Shown here: piece after piece, positions 35,008 through 45,854 of the stretch
Layout: the number at the start of each line of letters is the position of its first letter
How positions within the stretch are numbered: the stretch's first letter is position 1
DNA from: Leucaena leucocephala
Taxonomy: Eukaryota; Streptophyta; Magnoliopsida; Fabales; Fabaceae
Direction: 5' to 3'
Assembly: GCA_037074615.1 (NCBI GenBank)
Contig: CM073518.1
Location: 9,486,001 to 9,550,000, forward strand
DNA length: 64,000 nt
Made by a program: the position numbers and the translations under genes
The notes under the pieces: generated by a model
The model's input: the letters and a program-made list of their open reading frames with translations, nothing else
Told to the model about the DNA's origin: nothing
Databases searched by the model: none

Positions 35008-35756
35008 CCCTTCCTCTTTTTGGGTGCCATTTTGAAGTCCTTGTGGGTCCCACCATGTGCAACACCTAATTCTTACTTTATTCTCTTTTTCTTTCTTTTC
35101 AAAAATCCATAAATTATTCATTATTGGACTTGGGCTCCAAGATAACTTTTGGGCCTTATTGGGATGGCCTAGGACGAAATGTTGGGCCTCTTTTAGGTCC
35201 AATAGCTAATTGGCATAAATCCCAATGTACTTTCCTTATACCGACATCCTTAAATTATCCTGATCTCAGAATAAATGCTAAACACCTAATTTAATTGTTC
35301 TAACATTTTTATAAATTCATTCTAATATAAAATGAATTCTCTACAAAGTTTCATAATTTTCTGAGACCCAGAAGTCTTGTTAAAAATTACATACGTTTCC
35401 TTTAACCCTTTATCGGTGTCCTTTTTCACCGTAAATTCCATAATTAATTCTACAGGACTCCTTTTTGACTTCTGTCAACTCCATAAATTCTCATATTAAT
35501 TATAATAATTTACTATCAAATTTCATCTGATATCCATCCCTTGAATGAAATGACCAAAATGCCCTCCATTTACTTCTGGTTTCTTGGGGCATCACAGTGG
35601 CATTTTCGTAATTTTGCACTTTGGCTCTTAGAATTTCTTCCTCTTCCAATTAATCCCTTTCTTTACATAAATGGCCACATCTTTTCCTGATAAATCTCAT
35701 ATATATTTCATTCAATCTGTACATACAACTCAGTACAAAAAATTAGGGATGTTACA

Positions 35757-37319
35757 AGGCCAATGTGGTGGCAGATGCTTTGAGTAGAAAAGTCGTGTAG
35801 ATAGCTTCACTGATAATTAAAGAGCAGGAATTGTTAGAGAAATACACATATTAGTATCCTCTGTATCAGATGCAAGTGATTGATACATGAGGTATAACCC
35901 AAGTAACTACCGTACTTAATGAAGAGATCAAAGAAGCGCAAAAATATGATCGTTTAGCTGAAATTTTTAGAGACAAAATATTAAAAGAATCAATAAAGAA
36001 TTTTGGAACTTCTAAAGATGGATTACTGCACTTTAGAGGCATAATGTGTATCCCTAAAATATTGGCTTAAGGGAAAAGATTTTAGATAAAGCTCATAAGA
36101 GCAAGTATACGATTCATTTGGGCATGGCTAAAATGTATCATGATCTTAAAAATTTATTCTGGTGGCCTAGGATTAAGAAAGATGTGGCAAAGTGCCTTAC
36201 CTCTCAAAAGGTTAAAGTTGAACGCTAGAGACCAGCAGGAAAGCTACAACCACTTGATATTCTAGAGTGGAAATGGCATAGCATCGCAAAAGATTTTATA
36301 GTAGGTTTGCCATTAACCTTAACGAAACATGATGCTAATGGGTAGTAGTTAATCGGTTAACTAAGTTAGTATATTTCCTAGCAGTTAATATAAAAGATCC
36401 TCTCGAGAAGCTGGCTAAGTTTTATATAAAGGAGATTGTTAGGCTACATGGTGTACCAAGCATTACTATTTTAGATAGAGATCCTCGATTTACGTCCAAT
36501 TTCTAGAGGGCTCTACATAAAGGATACTACTCTTAGGTTTAGTACAACCTATCACCCATAAATTGATGGATAATCAGAGAGGATGATTCAAGCACTGGAA
36601 GATATGCTTAGAGCCTGTGTTTTGGATTTCAAATGAAACTGGGATCTTCATTTACCACTAATAGAATTTGCTTATAATAATAGTTATCATTCTAGTCTTC
36701 AGATGGCTCTTTTTGAAGCACTATATGGTCAGAAATACATATATCTTCTGTGTTAGACAAAGCTAAGAGAAAGGAGAATGTATGGTCCTAATATAGTAGA
36801 TCAAACTTCAGCGCATATTGATTTAATCAAGAAAAGGCTTATAGAGTTGCAAAGCAGACATAAAAGCTATGCGGATGTTAGAAGAAAGAAGCTAGAATTT
36901 GAGGAAGGTGACCATGTATTCCTCAAGGTTAGCTCAGGATCTAGATGATCTATTAGAGTTAAAAAGCTTAACCCTAAGTATGTTGGACCATTTTAGGTTC
37001 TCTCTAAAGTTAGACCTGTAGCTTACAAGCTCACTCTTCCTCCAAACCTTAGTCAGATTCATTATGTATTTCATGTTTCCCAGTTGAAGAAATATATACC
37101 AAACCCATCACATGTGATTAAACAAGATGATGTCATACTATAGGACAACCTAACAGATAAAGTTGGACTAGTACAAATTGTTGATCGAAAGATCAAGCAG
37201 CTATGAAATAAGTAGATTCTTTTAGTCAAAGTGGTCTGGAAAGGATTAATAGAGAACGAAGCAACTTGGGAAGCTCAAGAAGGAATGAAAGAAAAATGTC
37301 CTGAATTGTTCCCTTAGTA
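35757..37319 (+). pseudogene. Chromovirus integrase and chromodomain relic (continuation of pol)
   Basis: The pol gene cut at 14409 resumes with ANVVADALSRK, the end of the RNase H region. Integrase zinc-binding and core phrases follow (HLGMAKMYHDLKNLFWWPRI; LEWKWHSIAKDFIVGLP with the first catalytic Asp at 36292-36294; LPLIEFAYNNSYHSSL). Next comes YKLTLPPNLSQIHYVFHVSQ at about 37023. A C-terminal chromodomain-like part (QIVDRKIKQL, ILLVKVVWKG, ENEATWEAQE) ends in KCPELFP-stop at 37319. This order is typical of Tekay/Del chromoviruses, where the chromodomain is thought to guide integration to heterochromatin. Numerous stops and frameshifts make it a relic. Confidence 0.9.
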
Positions 37320-37354
37320 TATATATTGTAAATTTTGAGAACAAACTTTATTTT

Positions 37355-37368
37355 AAGAGGGAGAGAAA
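37355..37368 (+). other. Polypurine tract of the split chromovirus
   Basis: AAGAGGGAGAGAAA lies directly before TGTCATATCCC, the start of the 3' LTR, 35 bases after the pol stop. Confidence 0.85.
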
Positions 37369-39835
37369 TGTCATATCCCTAATTTTCTGATTCAGTGTAC
37401 ATAAAGTCTGTATCAGTATACATGAATATTAATAAAGGAAAATGTTACAATACAATAGAAGAAAAGGATTAAATTGCAAAAGAAAGTAAGTTTTCATGGT
37501 TCAAGTAAAAGTATATAAAGTGACTAAAATGACATTTCAAAAAGTTTGGTAAGGGACTAAAATAGAATTATATAAAATTTTGTAATTATGGAATTGCAAG
37601 GGCAAAAGTGTAAATATTATGAAATTCATAAAAGTTCAGGACCTAAATTTCATTTTTTGAAAAGAATAGGGCTGTTTATTAAATCCATGATTTGAAGGTA
37701 GGGTTAGATAGAGGAAATTTTCCTGGTTAATTCAACAACTGCATGATTTTTATTTGAGGTCTTGATAAATTGATATAATTTTTTGAATAATTGAATGTTC
37801 AGAAATTATTTTAAAATAGTAATTGGATTAGATATCTAGTAAAAATTATATACTCATGAACAGAAAATTGTGCAGAAAAAGATAGGGGGATCAATACCTA
37901 GAAGTATACAAAAAGTGTAAAATGAAAAAAATACCCTTTGTTCTAATAATGAACAAGAGATAAATGGAGAGCATTTTGGTCACTTGGCCACAGACAAAAG
38001 GTCAAAGAGGGACACATGAGTACTTGACTAAAGTTAGGAAATATTATGATGAAATGTAAAATGATAATTATGCCCACAGTGTTAATATAGTGTATAAAAC
38101 AGTGAACCAAGGGCATTTTGGTCATTTTCTAAGGGACAGTAGTTAAATTTATACCCAGTCCAACAATTTCAAAGGTAGAAAAAATTTAGACGCTGGATTT
38201 ATTGGCAGATTACATATTTTGGAATATTACAAAAATTAGAATTATAAAATAGTCTAGTTTTTGTGAAATCGGACCAGGCCGGTACTGGATTAGACTAAAA
38301 ATTTTCAAACCATATTTCTACCCTAAATTGCAAGGAACAAGGCCCTAAATGATGTCGTGGATGATTTCATAAAGTCCTTTGTGGCCAAGGCAAGATTAAG
38401 AGCAAATCTTGGCTATTAGATCAAATAGTGCACAAAGTAACCTTGGCCCTTGATTTACCCATATTATCTATAAACACACCCTTATTTTAGAATAGTTTTG
38501 GCAACAACAAGAACCATAGGGAACCTCTGCCAAAATTCATTTTGAGCTAAGGAAAAGCATACAAACTTGGAGCAAAAAGCAAGGTAATTACTTCCTTTAA
38601 TCTTGGACTTTGTTATGGAACATTGCTCTTAGTTTTAAGTGGTTTTAATGGCAATATTTCCCTCATAAGTGCTACTAGACGTGCTTCCTTAGTATGGAAG
38701 AATTATGAATTTTAAGTTATGTATAAGTTACATAAAAATTAAATAAGCTAGAATCAAATAGTATTAGCTTGAAAATTCAAGTATGCATGCAATTAGGGTT
38801 TTATGTTCTTGGCTTCTATTGTATAAAACACTGTTCATATGTGGGAATTTCATAATTTTGATGCTTCCAATGTGTTTAAAATGAAATATTGTATGGGGTA
38901 AAGTAGAGAAACAAGTATTGGAAGTATTGGAATCAAAATGAGAAGTTTTAAAAAATAAAGAGGGTATGTTCGGTTTTGTATAGAATATGGGGAAGGAGTT
39001 GAAATTTTGAAATTCTAACCTCATATTTAGATGCAACATGGAAACTTAGGTGGAAATGGAACTTGAGGATTTATTTTGAAAGAGTGGAAGTATAAGACAT
39101 AAAATGGACAAAGAATGGAACCTAGTGAAAACCTAGTCTTGGAATTGTATTGTTAACAATATATAACTTGTCATTGCTTTCTAATGCCTAGGTTTGGACA
39201 GTTGTTTGGAAAGAAGACCACCTCAACAAGAGATTGACAAGGATAGCATAAGAGGTAGCAAGAATACCTAACTATAATGTTATTATTGTTTGATTTCATG
39301 CTTGCTTGTTAATTGTGATTTTCAGTTGAGGAAAGGAATGATGTTATGATGATGATGATGATAGATGAATGGATAAACTCCTTGCTATATATGTCATGAC
39401 AATATACATGTTAGAGATTGCTTATATATGATCATGAAGTAGCTCCTATATCATGATAACATGTTAGGAATTTAATCAAGCATGCTTCATATTATAGTTT
39501 GTATGCCTTGCTATTGAGATTTCACTGAAATCTCATTCTTTTCATATGAATAACCATGTTATAGGTACTGGAACCTCAAAGGGAAAATGATTAAATGTGA
39601 ATGAATGAACTGGTATTATGGTATAATTTGGTTACAAGACATATATGTAATGTAAGGCAGTGACCTTATGATGTGGTTTTCAATGCCTTAAAGTATGAGT
39701 TATGACGTGAAATTTACCATGAATATGGTCAAGATATATAGTTTTTAAATGGACACTAAGAACACCTAAATTTGTTGAGTTTTCAATTTATTATGATTTT
39801 TCAAATTTTGAGCTAAAATCTTTGGTATGATCTTA
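37369..39835 (+). repeat. 3' LTR of the split chromovirus, truncated
   Basis: It starts TGTCATATCCCTAATTTTC. It aligns by eye with the minus-strand LTR at 6448-11780 up to about 39830 (the TTTATTATGATTTTTCAAAT stretch), then stops matching. Roughly the last 0.6-0.8 kb is missing. A TATAAA is at 38469-38474. The 5' LTR of this element is not in the window unless it lies left of position 1. Confidence 0.75.
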
Positions 39836-40855
39836 AAAGTGTTCAAAACTGAATTAATCTTTATACACTTGATCATTAATTAAACCACCAAATATATTTA
39901 AGCATGCATTATTCTACTCTCATTCTTGTCGTGATTAAATCTATTCAAATTTAAACTCAGTTTCTCAAATTCACTTCAAGTGATTATAGACTAACAATTA
40001 AATCTTGAAGTGTTTATAGGATTAATATCAAAGAGTTCAGATTCTGTTAAAGATCAAAGCTAAACCTGAAATTAAACCGAGATAAAAGCCAACGGACATT
40101 CAATGACAAAAAGACAAAAATCCTCAACAGTCATATTTCAACAGAAGAAAGCCTCAAAGAAAAGAATGATCAACGATCATAAGTTTAACTATAAATATAA
40201 GAGTATTCAAAGTTAAGAAGTTGGTGATGATGAATGACAATATATGATCATGAGATATCAACAATAACAATACTCAGTTATGAAAGCATCAAATAGTCTG
40301 ATACCTAGAAAAGATTCATACTCCCCACTCTTCATGTATTATTCTTTTGAGTGAGATTTACAGTGAGCTACAATATCTATTCATTCACTCTAAGAGTATA
40401 CCCTTCATTCTTCATCTCTTTGAGAGAAATACCTTAGAATCAGGGGATTCAAGGTTGGGATTTGTTCGTATCTGTTTAAGGGGGAGTGTTCCCCTTAAAG
40501 TGTGATGTAACCTAAAGTTTGAGGTGGTTCCCAATTAGCCATTAAAATTGAGGTTTTATAGGCTACTAAGAGCCCATTGTAATCTTGGTAAATAGCATAT
40601 TAGAAAATTTCAGTGAGAAGCTGAGTACTGGACGTAGGTCAAGGAAGGACCGAACACGGATAAATTATTATGTGTTATTTTCTTCTTCTTTAACTCTTTA
40701 ATTTCCAGTAGCTTATTTCATTTTTCAAATCAAAGTTTTCAAACTATCTTGTTTCATTTATCAGAATTTCAAAGAGTCTCAAAAGTTTTTAAAAGTCGCC
40801 AATCACCCAATTCACCCCCTCTTAGGTGATCCAGCCTATCTACTTGAAACTAACA
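39836..40855 (+). repeat. Probable copia-type LTR relic
   Basis: The block has no coding sequence. Its right part (GTACTGGACGTAGG, then CCGAACACGGATAAAT, then CAATTCACCCCCTCTTAGGTG) is a familiar arrangement at the 3' end of some plant copia LTRs. TGTTCAAAAC at 39840 could be the start, but no matching end or target duplication was found. Junctions with the gypsy LTR on the left and the Athila-like relic on the right are unresolved. Confidence 0.4.
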
Positions 40856-40856
40856 A

Positions 40857-41070
40857 GTTACAACTTCCAGAATTAGAAGAGCATAGGCTTAATGCCTATG
40901 AAAGCTCTTGTCTTTATAAAGAAAGACAAACCTGATACATGATAAAGGTATACTCAGGAAGTAGTTCATGGTTGGAGACAAAGTATTGCTGTTCCTTGTT
41001 AGATTCAAATACAAGGTTGGTGAGAACCACAAGGTCAATGGACACCTTTTGAAGCTCTACCATGAGAGTC
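40857..41070 (+). pseudogene. Athila-like pol 3' end relic
   Basis: Translation gives LQLPELEEHRLNAYESS and YKERQT, then after frameshifts YKVGENHKVNGHLLKLYHE. This matches the C-terminal integrase region of Athila-type gypsy elements (DELRLDAYE... FKVNGHRLKPYYE pattern). The middle is deleted and stops are present. Confidence 0.7.
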
Positions 41071-41532
41071 CACAACCTCCATAAGGCTCAAGTTGTCTCT
41101 TTCCTCTCTTATCTGATCTTATAACTAGTACTTGTTCTTCATTGCTTAAGATAAGTATGGGGGAGAGACCAGTTCAGTAAGATGTAGTTTTTGTTTTCAT
41201 TTTTAATTTTCTATCATCCTAAGGTGCTGTTAAATGGAAGAATCTTATCAATGCCTATGAGTACCTCTTACACTAATTACTCTTTAGAACTTGTCTCAGT
41301 TCTCTTATCTGTTGTCTAATTCATGTGTAACTCTTTAAAATGATCGATGCCATCATATTCTAAACCCTTTATCCCCAATACAAGCCATATAGATATTGTA
41401 TCCTTAGTCATTCCCTTTGAGCCTATCACTTTTATTTTTCCATCATTTTTTATAGAAAGTCATATATGCATGAACATCTTTCTAAAATGACACCTTTACT
41501 CATGTAAAAAAATCATTATCATTGTGATATTG
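41071..41532 (+). other. 3' untranslated-type sequence after Athila-like pol
   Basis: No gene seen. A purine run GGGGGAGAGA at 41159-41168, following AAGTAT, resembles the internal polypurine tract of Athila-like elements. No LTR follows immediately. Confidence 0.4.
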
Positions 41533-41571
41533 TACTACATCTTATATATATAGGGTTTAGAAAAAGTAACA

Positions 41572-41752
41572 GGTGTAGAATATAATGTTCGGTTTAGAAA
41601 AAGTTATTTCTACACCAGTGTTCCATTTCATCCGGTGTAAATTTATGTAATTTATAATATTTTACACTATTGTAAAAGTGACCAGTGTAGAATATAATGT
41701 TAGGTTAGAAAAAGTTATTTCTACATCGGTGCTCCATTTTATCTGGTGTATA
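41572..41752 (+). repeat. Two direct repeats, subterminal-type, of the CACTA fragment
   Basis: A ~70-bp unit at 41572-41642 (GTGTAGAATATAATGTT through TCCGGTGTAAAT) is repeated at 41684-41752 with about ten changes. Each unit contains inverted TGTAGAA and TTCTACA boxes, as in CACTA subterminal regions that bind transposase. Confidence 0.65.
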
Positions 41753-42071
41753 TTTGCTTACAAAATGCACTGTAATTTAATTGAAACTCCCTCCGCTCCT
41801 CCCATCTCTCATTTTTCACTAGTTCGCCCATTTAAGTCTTCTCAGCCTTTCACATCCGGTGACTTTTGTTTTGAACTCCTTGTCTTGAGAATTAAAAATT
41901 TATGCACTACTGACAGTAGCTTTTGCTGTTATTTGCTGGATTTATTGCTGTCATTTACTTGTTTCATTTAGTGAGTTCTTCTACTTGTGCCTAATATATT
42001 CTCTCCCATAATAAGCTGCAAGCTAGGTTTTCTTGTTTTCTATTTTTCTATTTTTTTAGTCTTCCATAAAC

Positions 42072-43205
42072 ATGGATCGTAGTTGGATAAATGCTAAACG
42101 AACAAGTATTGAATATGCTGAGGGGGTGAAGGAGTTTTTTGATTTTACTAAAGGAAATGGTAATGATGACAATGGAAGGTTTTATTGTTCTTGTGTGAGT
42201 TATTTGAATGAGAGGAAACAAAGTCCTACAAATATGTATACTTATCTAATTTGTAAGGGGTTTTGTAAGAGTTACACAGTATAGGTATGGCATGGTGAAA
42301 ATGTGGAAAGGTCGACTGTATCTGAACAGTTGGAATTGACCTTTGATGATGACATGGATACTGATGATCGGGTAGAGGACATGATTTGATGTTGGAGAAG
42401 ATGCTTTTATGCAGTCACATGCATATGGTAATATGTGCAATGATGCAGAAAAACCTCTATACCCAGGGTACAAAAAATACAACTTGTTGAATGCGGTGTT
42501 TAGATTGGTAAGTGTGAAAGCACGGAATACGTAGAGTGATAGAGGTTTTTTAGAATTGCTTGAGTTGTTACAAGACATGTTTCCAAAAGAAAATGTGTTA
42601 CCCAAATGCTACTATGATGCTAAGAAAATAATATGTCCTTTAGGCATGCAATATAGAAAGATTCATGCATGCCCAAATGATTATATATTGTACAGGAAAG
42701 ATTTTAGAGATGAGGAGAAGTGTCCAATATGTAAGACAACAAGGTACATATCAAACAAGTCTCCAGCATAGGTGTTATGGTATCTTCCAATTATACCAAG
42801 GTTTAAGCGGAATTTTGCTAATGAAGATGATGCAAAAAAATGTTATGGCATGCTACTAAAAGGATGTGATGGAAAACTTCATCATCCTGCTGATTCTTTG
42901 TAATGGAAGAAGATTGATGACTTATTTCTTGTGTTCGGCAATAAACCACAAAACCTAAGGCTTGGACTTAGTACAGATGGCATGAATCCTTATGGGAGAC
43001 TTAGTAGTATACATAGTTCATACCCCATCCTCTTGATTATTTACGATCTATCTCCCTTGATGTGTATGAAACGCAAGTATATAATGTTATCTATGTTGAT
43101 CTCATGATTGAAACAACCAGGAAATGACATATACGTTTACCTAATACCCTTGATCAAAGATTTGAAGAAGCTATGGGAAGGTGTGGATGTTTTTGATGTG
43201 ATTAA
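42072..43205 (+). pseudogene. CACTA TNP2-type transposase relic, N-terminal part
   Basis: The frame opens MDRSWINAKRTSIEYAEGV and continues to YTYLICKGFCKSYTV, matching the transposase-associated domain found at the start of plant CACTA transposases. After stops and frameshifts come LLELLQDMFPKENVLPKCYY, DAKKIICPLGMQYRKIHACP and NDYILYRKDF with a CPIC cysteine pair. NLRLGLSTDGMNPYGRLSS and NDIYVYLIPLIKDLKKLWEG follow; all are TNP2 (Transposase_21) signatures. The frame is cut at 43206 by a copia solo LTR. It is non-functional. Confidence 0.88.
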
Positions 43206-45136
43206 TGTTGGAAATTGTGCCCTAGGGGCCAATCATTGTATCAGGTTATCACATTATTTGCATGTTTACTGTGATGACCATCCTTGGATAACTCATGATC
43301 TTATCCTAAATGTCCCTGGTCAGTCATCTATGCGGGAACAGAGATGAAATAAGACCAGTATGACTTTGAAGATATATAGAGATATAAATCAAAGTCATAA
43401 GCACATGTAAGAGTATAGGGTGTTGGACCGACCCGCTATGAGAGAGCTGCATGGGTCAAGTCATAAGCTCCTCTCATATACAAGCCATGTCACTATGCCC
43501 TCTGACCTGAGATCATCATGGATTCCTACATGACAAACGCTCAGCTTTGACCTAGTCAAAAGTCACTTTTGACCGAGTGATCATAAAGGCTATGCTCGGG
43601 CTTAGTGGTTTTTCATGCGGAGGAATGTGAATGGTCAAGATGGAATTTGTCCCTCACATTCGTAGAGAGATATTACTGGGCCCCTCGATGAGTGAGTCTG
43701 AGAAATGTATGGCCATACTGGAATGGAAGGGTAGTTCCATTTCTATATTCAGACTACTCAGGGATCGAGAAAGTAATGGTCAGGAATAGGAGGATGACGT
43801 TCTCCATGCCTCATCCTTGACCGAAATATCATGTGACAAAAGGGACGTGATATGGTTGTATGAAAGGTTACATCGTTTATCGATCCTCATATGTTTTGGG
43901 TAGTCGTAATGCCTTGCTAGAGACCGCTTACGACTTGTGGGTCAGTATAGTAACTGGGCCACTGCCAACTTCATATGGGCCTACAGGGTCGCACACAAAA
44001 CAGCCCAATGCGAGCTATGATGTCCAGATTCATTGAATCTAAGAGATGTCTAGATTCAATGAATAATCTAGGGTGGATATATATTTTATATATATAAATT
44101 AGTTTATATATATTATATATATATAATATAAGAGATATTTGTAAGATTTAATTTATAAGGATAAATTAAATCTCTATCATTTTTGAATTTGAATTTAAAT
44201 GGATATGATCTATTTGAATTTGAAATTCAAATTGATAAGATATCTCAAATTTGATTTATGAGAATAAATCAAATATAATTCTGTCTTATCTTTATTTTAA
44301 ATTAAATAAATAGGTGAATTAAATCTGTGGGACGGATTTAATATAAACCATATTTATTTAATCAGTTTCTTATTAAATTATGCAATATATGATATTGTAT
44401 TAATTCAGAATTAATATAAGATTAATTCTGAAGCCCGGCCCTATTAGAAGCCCGATAGCTTCCTATATATTTGACATTAGGAGCTAGGGTTCCATACACA
44501 ATATAGATCTCTTTACACACATTCAGACGTGAGAAGAGGGGGCAGGGAGAGTGCAAAAGGTTTGCACATAAGAAACTGCCGAGATAGAGACGGTGAGGAC
44601 GGAATCTCTAGAAAGCCTTAGAGGGACAAGAGGCGCTAGCACGTCATTCGCGATTGGAACGCTGTTCGTGTGGATACCGGTAGAGGAAGCCGATCTGAGC
44701 TGTCGACTTCTACGATACGACCAGACACGAAGCAAGGTCGCGACCAGAACACCCTGAGGTAGCGACCATACGGGCATCTGAACGCCAGAAATCCGAAAAG
44801 AGGAGACAGGTCGCGATGTGAAGCTGAATATGTCGCGACTACAAACTCCAGAGACGTCCGGTCGCGACTAGAGGCAGAAGAGGTCGCGACTAACAACTCC
44901 AGAGGCGACAGATCGCGACTAGAAGCAGAGGAGGTCGCGACTAAAAGCTGAGGAGGTCGCGACTGAAAGTTCCAGAGGCGAGGAGTCGCGACTAGTGGAC
45001 ACTGAGGTCGCGACCAAAGCTTGAAACCGAAGGTAACACTTCTTTCTCCTTGACTTAAACACATTCGGTAGATCCTGGCTGGGAATGGAAAAATTTTTAA
45101 AGTTAATTTCCGCTGCGTGTCTTCCAATTCCCTTCA
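43206..45136 (+). mobile_element. Copia solo LTR, copy D (1931 bp), TSD ATTAA
   Basis: It runs from TGTTGGAAATTG to AATTCCCTTCA with the perfect duplication ATTAA at 43201-43205 and 45137-45141. It is inserted in the CACTA transposase relic. It resembles copies A and C. U3 hairpin 1 is a perfect 13-bp stem here. Confidence 0.95.
44735..45014 (+). repeat. GTCGCGAC box array, copia LTR copy D (11 boxes)
   Basis: Eleven boxes: eight exact GTCGCGAC plus GTAGCGAC, GTCGCGAT and ATCGCGAC. The spacing classes match copy A, but the left part differs in spacer sequence. Confidence 0.9.
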
Positions 45137-45141
45137 ATTAA

Positions 45142-45854
45142 GGAGGTTTTCAATATGCGGGCAAGACTAATGTGTGTGATAGCATTGTTAGAACACTTCT
45201 CAACATACATGGTAGTTCTAAAGACGCTTTGAAGGCAAGACTAGATTTGCAAGAAATAGGAATACATGAGGATTTACATCCAAGGGCAGATGATGAGGGG
45301 AGTTATTGTGTTTAAGAGATTAATATTTTGTCCAAGGATGAGAGAAGAAGATTTGTGAATGTTTGTAAGGAATCAAAGTTCCCTCTGGGTACTTCTCTAA
45401 TTTTAAGAAGATTGTGTCGATGAAAGATTTAAAATTAGTAGGCCAAAAGTCTCATGATTGTCATGTCTTGATACAACAATTACTCCTAGTATCTGTTCGA
45501 GGAATCCTTCAAGATGATTTGAGATACATTGTAACCCGACTTTGCTTCTTCTTCAATGCTATATGTGGCAAAGTCTTTGACACTAAAAAGTTAGATGAAT
45601 TGGAGCACGAGGGTTATGTTATTTTATGCCATCTTGAAAAACTGTTTCTTCTTGGCTTTTTCAACATCATGGTACACCTCATAGTTCATCTAGTGCGAGA
45701 GATAAAATTGTGTGGCCTTGTATACTTATGATGGATGTACCCATTTAAAAGATACATGAAAATCCTTAAAGGGTATATGAAGAATCCAAATCAGCCCAAG
45801 GCATCCATTGTTTAAAAATATATTTCTGAAGAAGTGATAAACTTATATTTGTAG
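45142..45854 (+). pseudogene. CACTA TNP2-type transposase relic, C-terminal part
   Basis: Phrases in shifting frames include ARLDLQEIGIHEDLHP, SMKDLKLVGQKSHDCHVLIQ, LCFFFNAICGKVFD, FFNIMVHLIVHLVREIKLCG, WMYPFKRYMKILKGYMKNPN and YISEEVINLYL. All are typical of the C-terminal part of plant CACTA transposases. The longest open piece is 45414-45731. It continues the relic at 42072-43205 after removal of the copia solo LTR. Stops at several points show it is dead. Confidence 0.88.

Larger units (their letters stand above)
14410..35756 (-). mobile_element. Complete minus-strand gypsy element (21.3 kb with nested LTRs), TSD AGGCC
   Basis: The element has LTRs in the same (minus) orientation at both ends. 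AGGCC is duplicated at 14405-14409 and 35757-35761. On the minus strand the order is 5' LTR (35756 to 28983), primer site complementary to initiator tRNA-Met (28979 to 28968), internal region, polypurine tract (about 17698 to 17679) and 3' LTR (17678 to 14410). Three solo LTRs lie inside. Without them the internal region is about 5.8 kb. I find only a short gag N-terminus and no RT or integrase, so it is probably non-autonomous. It splits a chromovirus pol gene exactly between YHLGKA and NVVADALSRK. Confidence 0.9.
28983..35756 (-). repeat. 5' LTR of the 14410-35756 element, with nested solo LTR and internal duplication
   Basis: On the minus strand it starts TGTAACATCCCTAATTTTT at 35756. It ends GGATATTTTA at 28983, two transitions away from the GGATGTTTCA of its partner. 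It holds a solo LTR (31266-34036) and a tandem duplication of about 735 bp (30763-34276 without the nested LTR, repeated at 34277 to about 35007). The duplication gives two TATTTATA boxes (34119, 34850). The half nearest 35756 is almost identical to the 3' LTR, whereas 28983-30762 differs more. Confidence 0.87.
41533..45854 (+). mobile_element. CACTA (En/Spm) transposon fragment, split by a copia solo LTR
   Basis: The region contains a TNP2-type transposase relic (42072-43205 and 45142-45850). About 500 bp upstream of it are two copies of a ~70-bp repeat of the subterminal kind. A TACTACA at 41533 could be a mutated CACTA terminus, but its flanks do not match the right end. The 3' part of a normal element is missing; the sequence passes into the Athila-like LTR at about 45855. 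Boundaries are tentative. Confidence 0.6.

Noticed and set aside
39344..39362. GAT trinucleotide repeat (also ATC at 7706-7719) as an independent microsatellite locus
   Set aside because: The two runs occupy the same place in related gypsy LTRs, so they are part of the LTR.
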